A stretch of DNA of 64,000 nucleotides from the NCBI GenBank assembly GCA_046348855.1, contig JAXMDK010000018.1, positions 15,082-79,081 on the forward strand. Direction: 5' to 3'. Position 1 is the first letter of the stretch, and each line of letters starts with the position of its first letter. Made by a program: the position numbers and the translations under genes. The notes beneath the pieces were generated by a model. That model saw only the letters and a program-made list of their open reading frames with translations. It was not told the DNA's origin and ran no database searches. This DNA is from TMP-24 sp046348855 (GTDB lineage: Bacteria > Pseudomonadota > Alphaproteobacteria > Rhodobacterales > Rhodobacteraceae). Shown piece by piece: positions 45,047-54,060 of the stretch.

Positions 45047-47020
45047 ATGACCCATCCGCACCTTCTGTCGCCCCTGACCCTTCGCGGCCAGACGCTCAGG
45101 AACCGCATCGTCTTTGGCGCGCACACCGCCAACATGTCCGAAAACGGCCTGCCCGGCGCCCAGTATCGGGCCTATCTGCTGGAGCGCGCCCTTGGCGGGG
45201 CGGCGATGATCGTGACCGAACCGGCGCCGGTGCACCCGACCGGGGTGCTGACCCGCGGCAACTTCCGCTGCCAGGACGACGCGATCATTCCTGGATTTCG
45301 GAAAATCACGGAATCTGTGCGCGACGCGGGTGCGGTGATCGTGCAGCAAATGTATCACGTCGGCGCGCACGGCGATTCCGACCTCAGCTTTCGCCCGCAC
45401 TGGTCGCCGTCGGGCGGGCCGTCCTACCATGACAGCGATGGCAGCCACCGGCTGACGGAGGCCGAGATCGAGGAACTGATCGCCGCCCACATCGCCGCCG
45501 CCGTCCGCGCCCAGAAGGCCGGCTTCCAGGGGGTGGAGGTCTGGGCCGCCTACCATTCGCTGCTCGACCAGTTCTGGACGCCGTGGTCCAACCGCCGCGA
45601 CGACCGCTGGGGCGGCAGCCCGGAAAACCGCACCCGCCTGTCGCGCACGATCATCGAAGGCATCCGGCGCGCCTGCGGCGAGGATTTCATCATCGGCCTG
45701 GCCATTTCCATCTCGGACGCCCATCCGGTGATACTGCAGGGCGACGCGCTGATCGAAACGGTGGCCCTGCACGACGCCACCGGCCATGTCGACTATGTGA
45801 CCTGTGGCCACGGCGGCTATCTCGACTTCGAACGGCTGATGCCGACCTTCCTGTTCGCCGACAAGCTGACTGCCCCCTTTACCGAACGGCTGAAGGGTGC
45901 ACTGACCCACGCCAAGGTGACGTCCGAGGCGCTGATCCGCACCCCCGAGAATGCCGAGGCGGTCATCGTCGCGCGGCAGGCCGACCTGGTGTCGATCGTA
46001 CGCGGCCAGATCGCCGACCCGCATCTGGCGCGCAAGACCACCGAAGGCCGCGCCGACGATGTGCGCGGCTGCATTTCCTGCAACCAGATGTGCTGGGGGC
46101 GGCGGTCGCGCGACTACTGGATTTCATGCCTGATCAACCCGTCGGCGGGGCGCGAATGGGAATGGGGCGGCGACAGGTTCACGCCGGCGGCACAGCCGCG
46201 CCAGGTGCTGGTGGTGGGCGCCGGCCCGGCCGGGCTCGAAGCCGCGCGCACCGCTGCCGAGCGCGGCCACCAGGTAACGCTGCACGAGGCCGCGCCCCGC
46301 ATCGGCGGCCAGTTCCGGCTGGCCGGCGAACAGCCGCGCCGCGCCCAGATCCTCGATCTTCTGGACTGGTACGAACGCCAGTTCGTGCGGCTCGGGGTCA
46401 CGCTGCAACTGAACAGCTTCCTTGATGCGGACGACATTGCGGCCCATCCGGCTGACGCGGTGGTGCTGGCCACCGGCTCGCTGCCCGACCCCGAAGCCTT
46501 CCAGAGATGGCTACCAGGCGAGGCACGGCTGCCGGGGCTTGAAACCGGCGGGGTCTGGTCGCCCGAAGAGGTCATGCGCCGCGAGGCGCGGCTGGGCGAT
46601 ACCGTCATCCTTTACGACGAGGGTGGCCACTGGCGCGGCCTCGGCACCGCCTGGGCGCTGGCCGAACAGGGCAAGGCGGTCACCATCGTCACCCCTGACC
46701 CGTTCGTCGGGCGCGACATCGCCCGCACTTCGGCCGATGGCCCGCTGCGCGGCCGGCTGGCCCGGCTGGGCGTGCGCTTCCTGACCGAGCACCGGCTGTT
46801 GCGCTGGCACGGCAACGGCGCCACCGTCGCCAGCCTGCTGACCGGGGCCGAGGAAACCCTGCCGGCCTCGGGGCTGGTCATGGCGACGACCAACATCGCC
46901 TTCGACCCTTTCCCGGAAAGCTTCGCCGGAAAGCTCACCCACCGGATCGGCGACTGCGCCGCGCCGCGGCTGGCGCCCTTTGCCTTTCACGAAGGCCGCA
47001 AGGTCGGGCTGGCGCTCTGA
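45047..47020 (+). CDS. Trimethylamine dehydrogenase-like FMN/Fe-S oxidoreductase
   Basis: 657 aa. Residues 1-350 are an old-yellow-enzyme TIM barrel; the 4Fe-4S cluster motif is CISCNQMC...ISC (spacing 2, 3, 11); residues 385-650 are a dinucleotide-binding module (VLVVGAGPAGLEAARTAAERG). Relative to trimethylamine dehydrogenase, Tyr169 is Trp166 and His172 is Tyr169 (VEVWAAYHSLLDQF), so the substrate pocket differs. The pattern suits relatives that demethylate dimethylglycine- or betaine-type amines, but this is inference. It is coupled to the MttB-family gene (2-bp gap). Confidence 0.88.
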   Translation: MTHPHLLSPLTLRGQTLRNRIVFGAHTANMSENGLPGAQYRAYLLERALGGAAMIVTEPAPVHPTGVLTRGNFRCQDDAIIPGFRKITESVRDAGAVIVQQMYHVGAHGDSDLSFRPHWSPSGGPSYHDSDGSHRLTEAEIEELIAAHIAAAVRAQKAGFQGVEVWAAYHSLLDQFWTPWSNRRDDRWGGSPENRTRLSRTIIEGIRRACGEDFIIGLAISISDAHPVILQGDALIETVALHDATGHVDYVTCGHGGYLDFERLMPTFLFADKLTAPFTERLKGALTHAKVTSEALIRTPENAEAVIVARQADLVSIVRGQIADPHLARKTTEGRADDVRGCISCNQMCWGRRSRDYWISCLINPSAGREWEWGGDRFTPAAQPRQVLVVGAGPAGLEAARTAAERGHQVTLHEAAPRIGGQFRLAGEQPRRAQILDLLDWYERQFVRLGVTLQLNSFLDADDIAAHPADAVVLATGSLPDPEAFQRWLPGEARLPGLETGGVWSPEEVMRREARLGDTVILYDEGGHWRGLGTAWALAEQGKAVTIVTPDPFVGRDIARTSADGPLRGRLARLGVRFLTEHRLLRWHGNGATVASLLTGAEETLPASGLVMATTNIAFDPFPESFAGKLTHRIGDCAAPRLAPFAFHEGRKVGLAL

Positions 47021-47050
47021 CCCTACGGCCGGACCGGCTCTTTCCCTTGG

Positions 47051-47102
47051 CCAAATACTCCGGGGTGAAATTGGCCGAAGGCCAATGAGGGGCAGCGCCC
47101 CT
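47051..47102. repeat. CAAATActCcGGGG element with two stem-loops
   Basis: CCAAATACTCCGGGG (47051-47065) is followed by TTGGCC-GAA-GGCCAA (47071-47085) and AGGGGC-AGC-GCCCCT (47088-47102). It lies between convergent genes and may end transcription from both sides. The first part matches the element at 30956. Confidence 0.6.
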
Positions 47103-47105
47103 CGC

Positions 47106-47324
47106 TCAGGCGGCGACCGGGCGGATCTTCGGGGCGGCTTCCAGCACCATCGGCCTCAGCCCGGCGCCGCCGGCGGCGATATGGTCGAACAGCTGCCGGC
47201 GCATCCGCGGTTCCCAGAAGTCGTTGATATGGGCGGCGACGCCGGCCACGCCTTCGTCATGCGGGCGGGTTTCGAAGAAAGTGGCGATCTGGTTGGCCAT
47301 ATGGACCATCTTTTCAGGCGACAT
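47106..47324 (-). CDS. fdsD: Formate dehydrogenase subunit delta
   Basis: 72 aa. The start MSPEKMVHMANQIATFFETRPHDEGVAGVAAHINDFWEPRMRRQLFDHIAAGG matches FdsD of soluble NAD-dependent formate dehydrogenases. FdsD helps assemble the molybdenum enzyme in R. capsulatus (established knowledge). It overlaps the end of fdhD/fdsC by 11 bp; the ATG at 47324 is the only sensible start. Confidence 0.93.
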   Translation of the reverse strand: MSPEKMVHMANQIATFFETRPHDEGVAGVAAHINDFWEPRMRRQLFDHIAAGGAGLRPMVLEAAPKIRPVAA

Positions 47325-48132
47325 CGGCAGTCTCGCTTCCGGTAAAACGTTCGGGGTGGGTGAAGATCTCGAAATCGGCGCCGCGCAGAACGGCGACAAG
47401 GGTGATGCCGGCGGCCTCGGCCTCGGCGATGGCAAGTCCGGTCGGGGCAGAGGCGGCCATCAGCACCGGCGCGCCGATCATCGCCGCCTTCTGCACCATG
47501 TCGACCGAGACTCGGCTGGTGATGACCAGCGCGCCATCGGCCGCCGCCAGCCCACTCCGGGCCAGGGCGCCGGCCAGCTTGTCCAGCGCATTGTGCCGCC
47601 CGACATCCTCGCGCACCATCACCACGCCCTGGCCCGGCAGGTAGAAGCCGGCGCCATGAACGGCGCGGGTGGCGAAGTTCAGCGACTGGAGCCGCATCAG
47701 CCCCTTCATCGCCGCCTCGGCGTCGCCGGGCGTCAGCCTCAGCGGCGCGGCGAGCGTCGGCAGCGGCCGCAAGGCTTCGCTCAGGCTGTCGATCCCGCAC
47801 AGGCCGCAGCCCACCGGCCCGACCTGCGCCCGGCGGCGGGCCTGAAAACGCGCTTCGGCCGCCGGCGCCAGCCACTGGCGCAGTTCGACTCCCTGCGGCA
47901 GAGTGACGATTTCCGTTTCCCTGATTTCCGAAAGATCGGAAACGATACCTTCGGTCAGCGAAAAGCCGGCGGCGAAATCTTCCAGCGCGTCGGGCGTCGC
48001 CATCATCACCGCCTGGGTGGTGCCGTTATAGACGAGCGCCACCGCCACTTCGGCGGGAACCGAGCGGCTGCCCCGTTCCCAGCGCCCCGCCCGATAGGCG
48101 AGGCGCGGTGCAGTGCGGCTGGTTTCGTCCAT
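47314..48132 (-). CDS. fdhD: Formate dehydrogenase accessory sulfurtransferase FdhD (FdsC)
   Basis: 272 aa. The CxxC motif is GCGLCGI in the first half; REDVGRHNALDKLAGAL and VSVDMVQKAAMIGAPVLMAASAPT are family signatures. It hands sulfur to bis-MGD and stabilises the cofactor for FdsA. The ATG at 48132 overlaps the fdsA stop by 1 bp (TGATG); a GTG at 48135 is an alternative start. Confidence 0.95.
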   Translation of the reverse strand: MDETSRTAPRLAYRAGRWERGSRSVPAEVAVALVYNGTTQAVMMATPDALEDFAAGFSLTEGIVSDLSEIRETEIVTLPQGVELRQWLAPAAEARFQARRRAQVGPVGCGLCGIDSLSEALRPLPTLAAPLRLTPGDAEAAMKGLMRLQSLNFATRAVHGAGFYLPGQGVVMVREDVGRHNALDKLAGALARSGLAAADGALVITSRVSVDMVQKAAMIGAPVLMAASAPTGLAIAEAEAAGITLVAVLRGADFEIFTHPERFTGSETADVA

Positions 48133-51011
48133 CACTCGGCCGCGGGCAGGATCCGCCGCGACTGGCTGGCCTGCGCGTCATATTCGACCTGCCATTCGCT
48201 GGGGCCGTTCGACGGGCTGACCTGGACGGCGGTGACCTTGTATTCCGGGCAGTTGGTCGCCCAGTCGGAATAGTCGGTCGTCACCACGTTGGTGTGCACG
48301 CCCGGGTGATGGAAGGTGGTGAAGACCACCCCGGGATTGACCTTGTCGGTCAGCATCACCCGCAGCGAGGTCTCGCCCGAGCGTGAGGCAAGCCGGACCA
48401 GTTCGCCATCCCGGATCCCGCGGTCCTCGGCGTCATGCGGATGCATCTCGAGGATGTCCTCGTCATACCAAACGACGTTTTCGGTGCGCCGGGTCTGGGC
48501 GCCGACGTTGTATTGCGACAGGATGCGGCCAGTGGTCAGCAGCAGCGGGAAGCGCGGGCCGACCTTTTCGTCGGTGGCGACATACTCGGTGCTGATGAAC
48601 CGCCCCTTGCCGCGCACGAAGCCATCGACATGCATCGTCTGCGTGCCTTCCGGCGCCTTGTCGTTGCAGGGCCACTGGATCGAGCCGAGAGCCTCGATCT
48701 TGTCGAAAGTCACGCCAGCGAACGACGGCGTGGTGGCGGCGATCTCGTCCATGATCTGGCTGGGGTGCGTGTAGCTCCAGTTCGCGCCCATGGCGTTCGC
48801 CAGCATCTGGGTGACTTCCCAGTCGGCATAGCCGTTCTTCGGCGCCATCACCTTGCGCACCATGTTGATGCGACGCTCGGCGTTGGTGAAGGTGCCGTCC
48901 TTTTCAAGGAAGCTCGAACCCGGCAGGAAGACATGGGCATAGTTTGCGGTCTCGTTCAGGAACAGGTCATGAACGATCACCAGATCCATCGCCGCAAGGC
49001 CCGCCGCGACATGCTTGCTGTCGGGGTCGGACTGCAGGATGTCCTCGCCCTGGCAGTAAAGCGCCTTGAAGGTCCCATCGACCGCGGCATCCAGCATGTT
49101 GTTGATGCGCAGGCCGGGCTCGGGGTCGATCGGCACGCCCCAGGCCTTTTCATAGATCGCCCGGACCTCAGGGTTCTTGACATGGCGATAGCCCGGCAGT
49201 TCGTGCGGGAAGGAACCCATGTCGCACGAGCCCTGCACGTTGTTCTGGCCGCGCAGCGGGTTCACGCCCACACCGGCCCGGCCGATGTTGCCGGTCAGCA
49301 TCGCCAGGTTGGCAATGCCGATCACCGCGGTCGAGCCCTGGCTGTGTTCGGTCACGCCCAGGCCGTAGTAGATCGCGGCATTGCCGCCGGTGGCATAAAG
49401 CCGTGCCGCGCCCCGCACTTCCGCGGCGGGAGCGCCGGTGAAGCTTTCCACGGCCTCGGGGCTGTGGCGCTTGTCGGCGACGAACTCGGCATATTCCAGG
49501 AACTCGTTCCAGTCGCAGCGTTCGCGGATGAAGGCTTCGTCATACAGCTTTTCGGTCACGATCACATGGGCCAGCGCCGTGACGATGGCGACATTGGTTC
49601 CCGGCCGCAGGGCCAGATGGTGCGAGGTCTCGTAATGCAGGCCGGTCATGGTTTCGGACCGGCGCGGATCGACGACGATCAGCTTGGCCCCTTGGCGCAG
49701 CCGCTTGCGCATGCGCGAGGCGAACACCGGGTGCGCCGCCGCCGGGTTGGCGCCGATCACCATGACCACGTCGCATTCCTCGATCGAATCGAAGTCCTGG
49801 GTGCCGGCCGAGGTGCCGAAGGTCTGGCCCAGGCCGTAACCGGTCGGCGAATGGCAGACGCGGGCGCAGGTGTCGGTGTTGTTGTTGAGGAAGACCTGGC
49901 GGGTCAGCTTCTGGACCAGATAGGTTTCCTCGTTGGTGCAGCGCGACGAGGTGACGACGCCGACCGACCGTTGCCCGTGGCGGGCGATGATGTCCTTCAT
50001 CCGGGTCGCCGAGAAGGCCAAGGCCTCGTCCCACGAGACTTCCTTCCACGGGTCGGTGATCCTGTCGCGGATCATCGGCTTCAGGATGCGGTCCTTGTGG
50101 CTGGCATAGCCATAGGCAAAGCGGCCCTTCACGCAGCTATGGCCGCGATTGGCCTTGCCGTGCTTGTAGGGGATCATGCGCACCAGTTCGTCGCCGCGCA
50201 TTTCCGCCTTGAACGAACAGCCGACGCCGCAATAGGCGCAGGTGGTGACGACCGACCGTTCCGGCAGGCCGATCTCGATCACCGATTTTTCCTGGAGACT
50301 GCCGGTCGGGCAGACCTGCACGCAGGCGCCGCAGCTGACGCAGTCGGACGACAGGAAATTGTCCTCGCTTGTGCCGGCGCTGACACGGCTATCGAAGCCG
50401 CGGCCCTCGATCGTCAGGGCGAAGGTGCCCTGGGTTTCCTCACATGCACGCACGCACAGCGAACAGACGATGCATTTCGACGGGTCGTAGCTGAAATAGG
50501 GGTTGCTGTCGTCGATCGGCCTCCAGTCGGGGTTGGCGACGCCTTCGGCGCCATATTGGCGCACATGTTCGGCCACCGGCTTGTAGCGGATTTCGCGCAG
50601 GCCGACGCGAGCGGCCATTTCCTGCAGTTCGCTGTCGCCGTTGGCGGCATTGTCCAGGCCCGGAACCGGATGGTCCGAGGCGTAAAGCTCCATCACCCCG
50701 CGCCGCAGCCGCTTCAGCAGGTCGGTCTGGGTGTGCACGACGATCCCCGGCTCCACCGGCGTGGTGCAGGAGGCCGGGGTTCCGGCGCGCCCGTCGATTT
50801 CGACCAGACACAGGCGGCAGGAACCGAAGGCATCGACCGAATCGGTCGCGCACAGCTTCGGCACCGAAACGCCCGCCTCCTTGGCGGCGCGCATGATGCT
50901 GGTTCCGGCCGGGACGGTGACGTCGAAACCGTCGATGGTCAGGCTGACCATCTCCTTGGCTTTCGAGGCCGGGGTGCCATAGTCGGCATCGGGGATGATG
51001 AAGTCTTTCAT
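48132..51011 (-). CDS. fdsA: NAD-dependent formate dehydrogenase, molybdenum alpha subunit
   Basis: 959 aa. A 2Fe-2S ferredoxin-like N-terminal domain (residues 20-100) is followed by three ferredoxin-type Cys clusters (CIVCSLCVRAC, CVSCGACVQVC, CAYCGVGC) and the bis-MGD domain. The Mo ligand is Cys386 (ARVCHSPTG), the number reported for R. capsulatus FdsA, so it is a Cys and not a selenocysteine enzyme. It oxidises formate to CO2. ATG 51011 overlaps the fdsB stop (ATGA). Confidence 0.96.
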   Translation of the reverse strand: MKDFIIPDADYGTPASKAKEMVSLTIDGFDVTVPAGTSIMRAAKEAGVSVPKLCATDSVDAFGSCRLCLVEIDGRAGTPASCTTPVEPGIVVHTQTDLLKRLRRGVMELYASDHPVPGLDNAANGDSELQEMAARVGLREIRYKPVAEHVRQYGAEGVANPDWRPIDDSNPYFSYDPSKCIVCSLCVRACEETQGTFALTIEGRGFDSRVSAGTSEDNFLSSDCVSCGACVQVCPTGSLQEKSVIEIGLPERSVVTTCAYCGVGCSFKAEMRGDELVRMIPYKHGKANRGHSCVKGRFAYGYASHKDRILKPMIRDRITDPWKEVSWDEALAFSATRMKDIIARHGQRSVGVVTSSRCTNEETYLVQKLTRQVFLNNNTDTCARVCHSPTGYGLGQTFGTSAGTQDFDSIEECDVVMVIGANPAAAHPVFASRMRKRLRQGAKLIVVDPRRSETMTGLHYETSHHLALRPGTNVAIVTALAHVIVTEKLYDEAFIRERCDWNEFLEYAEFVADKRHSPEAVESFTGAPAAEVRGAARLYATGGNAAIYYGLGVTEHSQGSTAVIGIANLAMLTGNIGRAGVGVNPLRGQNNVQGSCDMGSFPHELPGYRHVKNPEVRAIYEKAWGVPIDPEPGLRINNMLDAAVDGTFKALYCQGEDILQSDPDSKHVAAGLAAMDLVIVHDLFLNETANYAHVFLPGSSFLEKDGTFTNAERRINMVRKVMAPKNGYADWEVTQMLANAMGANWSYTHPSQIMDEIAATTPSFAGVTFDKIEALGSIQWPCNDKAPEGTQTMHVDGFVRGKGRFISTEYVATDEKVGPRFPLLLTTGRILSQYNVGAQTRRTENVVWYDEDILEMHPHDAEDRGIRDGELVRLASRSGETSLRVMLTDKVNPGVVFTTFHHPGVHTNVVTTDYSDWATNCPEYKVTAVQVSPSNGPSEWQVEYDAQASQSRRILPAAE

Positions 51012-52543
51012 TCGGCGGCCTCCTTCGCGCGGGAGAAATCGTCGGGGAAATGGGTCAGGGCGCTCATCACCGGATAGGGGGTGAAGCCGCCCAGGGCACA
51101 GAGCGAGCCGAACTTCATCGTCTCGCACAAGTCCTTCAGCACTGGCATGGCAGTCGGATCGCCCTTGGCGATGCGGTCCACCACCTCGACGCCGCGCACG
51201 GCGCCGACGCGGCAGGGGGTGCACTTGCCGCAGCTTTCGATGGCGCAGAACTCCATCGCGAAGCGAGCCATCTTCAGCATGTCAACCGTGTCGTCGAAGA
51301 TGCAGAGCCCGGCATGGCCGATCAGCCCGTCCTTGCCGGCGAACTCCTCATAGCCGAACGGCGTATCGAACAGCGCGCGCGGGAAATAGGCGCCCAGAGG
51401 CCCGCCCACCTGCACGGCCTTCACCGGCCGCCCCGAGGCGGTGCCCCCGGCGATCTTGTCGACGATCTCGCCCAGCGTCAGGCCGAAGGCGATTTCGTAA
51501 AGCCCGCCGTATTTGACGTTTCCGGCGATCTGCAGCGGGATGGTGCCGCGCGACCGGCCAAGGCCGAAATCGCGGTAGAAACCCGCGCCCTTTTCCATGA
51601 TCACCGGAACCGTGGCCATCGAGATGACGTTGTTGACCACCGTCGGGCGGGCCATGAAGCCTTGCAATGCCGGCAGCGGTGGCTTGGCGCGCACGATGCC
51701 GCGCTTGCCTTCCAGGCTGTTCAGCAGGCTGGTTTCCTCGCCGCAGACATAGGCCCCGGCGCCGACCCGGATTTCGATGTCGAAGGCATGACCCGACCCC
51801 AGGACCGAACCGCCCAGCAGGCCCGCGGCGCGGCCGTTGTTGACGGCGCGTTCCATCACCTCGACCGCGTCGGGATATTCCGACCGGATGTAGACATAGC
51901 CCTTGGTCGCGCCCACCGCGACGCCGGCGATGATCATCCCCTCGATCAGGGTGAAGGGGTCGCCCTCCATGATCATCCGGTCGGCGAAGGTGGCGCTGTC
52001 GCCCTCGTCGGCATTGACGACGATGTATTTCTGTTCCGCCTTGGCGTCGTGGACGGTCTTCCACTTGATGCCGGTCGGGAAGCCTGCGCCGCCGCGGCCG
52101 CGCAGGCCGCTGTCGGTGACTTCCTTGACGATTTCTGCCCCGCTCATCGCCAGGGCGCGGCGCAGGCCGACAAGCCCGCCGTGCGCCTCATAGTCGCCGA
52201 GCGACAGCGGGTCGATGACGCCGCAACGCTGGAAGGTCAGCCGGGTCTGCGCCTTGAAGAAGGGGATTTCCTCGGTCAGGCCCTGGGCCAGCGGGTGCGT
52301 GCCGAATTTCGCATCGAACAGGCCGGCCACGTCATCGGCGCCCACCGGGCCAAAGGCCATGCGGCCCTTGTCAGTCTCGACCTCGACCAGCGGTTCCAGC
52401 CAGACCATGCCACGGCTGCCGTTGCGCACCAGCGCCACGTCAAGGCCGCGCTTCTTCGCCTCGGCCAGCACCGCCGCCGCCACTTCGTCCGCGCCCAGCG
52501 CCTTGGCGGCCGCGTCGCGGGGAACGTAGATCTTCAGGCTCAT
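51008..52543 (-). CDS. fdsB: Formate dehydrogenase beta subunit, NADH/FMN-binding
   Basis: 511 aa NuoF-like. Residues 1-120 are a thioredoxin-like extension; GLRGRGGAGFPTGIKW and GAGAYVCGEETSLLNSLEG bind FMN and NAD; ESCGKCTPCRVG with a later Cys holds a 4Fe-4S cluster. It passes electrons from FdsA to NAD+. It overlaps fdsG and fdsA by 4 bp each. Confidence 0.96.
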   Translation of the reverse strand: MSLKIYVPRDAAAKALGADEVAAAVLAEAKKRGLDVALVRNGSRGMVWLEPLVEVETDKGRMAFGPVGADDVAGLFDAKFGTHPLAQGLTEEIPFFKAQTRLTFQRCGVIDPLSLGDYEAHGGLVGLRRALAMSGAEIVKEVTDSGLRGRGGAGFPTGIKWKTVHDAKAEQKYIVVNADEGDSATFADRMIMEGDPFTLIEGMIIAGVAVGATKGYVYIRSEYPDAVEVMERAVNNGRAAGLLGGSVLGSGHAFDIEIRVGAGAYVCGEETSLLNSLEGKRGIVRAKPPLPALQGFMARPTVVNNVISMATVPVIMEKGAGFYRDFGLGRSRGTIPLQIAGNVKYGGLYEIAFGLTLGEIVDKIAGGTASGRPVKAVQVGGPLGAYFPRALFDTPFGYEEFAGKDGLIGHAGLCIFDDTVDMLKMARFAMEFCAIESCGKCTPCRVGAVRGVEVVDRIAKGDPTAMPVLKDLCETMKFGSLCALGGFTPYPVMSALTHFPDDFSRAKEAAE

Positions 52544-53007
52544 GCGCCCACCCCCGCCAGGATCTTGTCAAGCTTGGCCTCGTCCAGACGACCCACCACC
52601 TTGCCGTCAACCAAGGCGGACGGGCCGCAGGCGCACAGGCCCAGGCAAAATACCGGCTCGAGCGTCACACTACCATTTTTCGTGGTTTCGTGCCAGTCGA
52701 CGCCCAGCTTTTCGCGCGCATGATCGGCCACGCGCTCGGCGCCGGCGGCCTGGCAGGCCTCGGCCCGGCACAGTTTCACCACATGGCGACCGGCCGGCTG
52801 GGTGCGGAAATCGTGGTAGAAGGACATGGTGCCATGCACCTCGGCCCGGCCGATGTTCAGCTCCTTGGCGATCACCGGGATGGCCAGCTGCGGCACATGG
52901 CCGAATTCTTGTTGAATCGCATGGAAGATCGGCAAAAGCGGACCTTCAAGGCCGATATGGCGGGCGACGATTTCGCGCACACGTTCTTCGGTCGGGATGA
53001 CGGGCAT
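52540..53007 (-). CDS. fdsG: Formate dehydrogenase gamma subunit, 2Fe-2S
   Basis: 155 aa NuoE-like. The four Cys lie in CRAEACQAAG and CLGLCACGPSALVDG. It is the first gene of fdsGBACD, with ATG 53007 preceded by GGAGG. The cytoplasmic, oxygen-tolerant complex feeds NADH from formate. Confidence 0.95.
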   Translation of the reverse strand: MPVIPTEERVREIVARHIGLEGPLLPIFHAIQQEFGHVPQLAIPVIAKELNIGRAEVHGTMSFYHDFRTQPAGRHVVKLCRAEACQAAGAERVADHAREKLGVDWHETTKNGSVTLEPVFCLGLCACGPSALVDGKVVGRLDEAKLDKILAGVGA

Positions 53008-53097
53008 GAGTCCTCCGGGGCGTAACCTGAGCCTGCCGAATACGCGCCGATTAACGGCATTTCAATATCGAATATTCGTCAATTAATAGTTCATCCT

Positions 53098-53125
53098 TAT
53101 CAATTTGCCAAATCGTCGATTGATA
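53098..53125. promoter_or_regulatory. Candidate LysR operator between lysR-type gene and fdsG
   Basis: TATCAAT (53098-53104) and ATTGATA (53119-53125) are perfect inverted arms 14 bp apart; a second palindrome, CGAATATTCG (53069-53078), lies closer to fdsG. Both are in a strikingly AT-rich 129-bp spacer in GC-rich DNA, as expected for a LysR-controlled promoter. Confidence 0.5.
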
Positions 53126-53136
53126 GGAAAAGCCAA

Positions 53137-54021
53137 TCAGACCCTAGATACCCGCCGCGCTTCGTCCAGAAGGGCGGCGATCACCGGGGTGTGCGGCTCG
53201 CGCCAGGCCGCGATCAGCCCGACCAGATGGCGCGCGTCGCCGTCCGAGATCGGCACCGCCGTCAGGCCCGACCCCTTGCCGAACATGTCGGCGATCGACT
53301 GGGTGACGATCGAGGCCCAGCGCCCGGTCGCCACATGGGCGATCAGCGCGATCGAGGAATTGCTTTCGACCGTCGGCACGATGCTGGCGCCGGTCGCGCT
53401 GAGGTGCTGGTTGATGATCCGGCGGTTCTGCATGTCGCCGGTCAGAAGGCACAGGGGCTGGGCCGCTGCCTCGCGCCAGGTGACCGAGGAATGGCCCGAC
53501 AGCGGCGCCCCCGAGGCTACCAGCAGGCGGTAGGTTTCTTCATAGATCGGCTGCTGGGTCACGCGGCCCAAAGGTTCGTTTTCCAGATAGGTGATGCCGG
53601 CGTCGAGTTCGAGCCGCTCGATCTCGTCGAGGATCTCGTAGGATGTGCGCGACAGGATCGTGACCCTAACATTGGGGTTGCGGGTCAGGAACGGCACGGT
53701 CAGCCGCCCGACGTTCGGCAGCGCCGTGGGAATGACCCCCAGCCGCAGGTTACCCGACAGGCCCGAGCGGATGGCCCGCATCTCCTCGCGCATGGTGCGG
53801 GCGTCGCCGACGATGCGCAGCGCCCATTCCAGCACCCGCTGGCCCTCGGGCGTCAGCCCCTTGAAGCGCGCGCCGCGAAAGACCAGCTGCACACCCAGCT
53901 GATCCTCGAGATGCTTGATGGCCGAGGACAGCGATGGCTGCGTCACCCCCATCACCCCGGCCGCGCGGCCGAAATGGCGTTCGTTGGCCAGCGCGATGAA
54001 CATTTCCAGCTTGTCGATCAT
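53137..54021 (-). CDS. LysR family regulator, probably of the fds operon
   Basis: 294 aa. Winged HTH in residues 1-60 (MFIALANERHFGRAAGVMGVTQPSLSSAIKHLEDQLGVQLVFRG), effector domain after 90. It lies directly upstream of fdsG on the same strand with 129 bp between. In Cupriavidus a LysR protein (FdsR) controls the fds operon in response to formate; this neighbour is a fair candidate for that role (inference). Confidence 0.9.
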   Translation of the reverse strand: MIDKLEMFIALANERHFGRAAGVMGVTQPSLSSAIKHLEDQLGVQLVFRGARFKGLTPEGQRVLEWALRIVGDARTMREEMRAIRSGLSGNLRLGVIPTALPNVGRLTVPFLTRNPNVRVTILSRTSYEILDEIERLELDAGITYLENEPLGRVTQQPIYEETYRLLVASGAPLSGHSSVTWREAAAQPLCLLTGDMQNRRIINQHLSATGASIVPTVESNSSIALIAHVATGRWASIVTQSIADMFGKGSGLTAVPISDGDARHLVGLIAAWREPHTPVIAALLDEARRVSRV

Positions 54022-54060
54022 CGGCCAAGCCTATCCGCCCGAGCGCCGGACGAAAAGCCG

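Noticed and set aside
48435..51077. 880-codon frame on the plus strand opposite fdsA
   Set aside because: It lies wholly opposite the well-supported fdsA gene and has no recognisable domain; GC-rich third positions keep antisense frames open.
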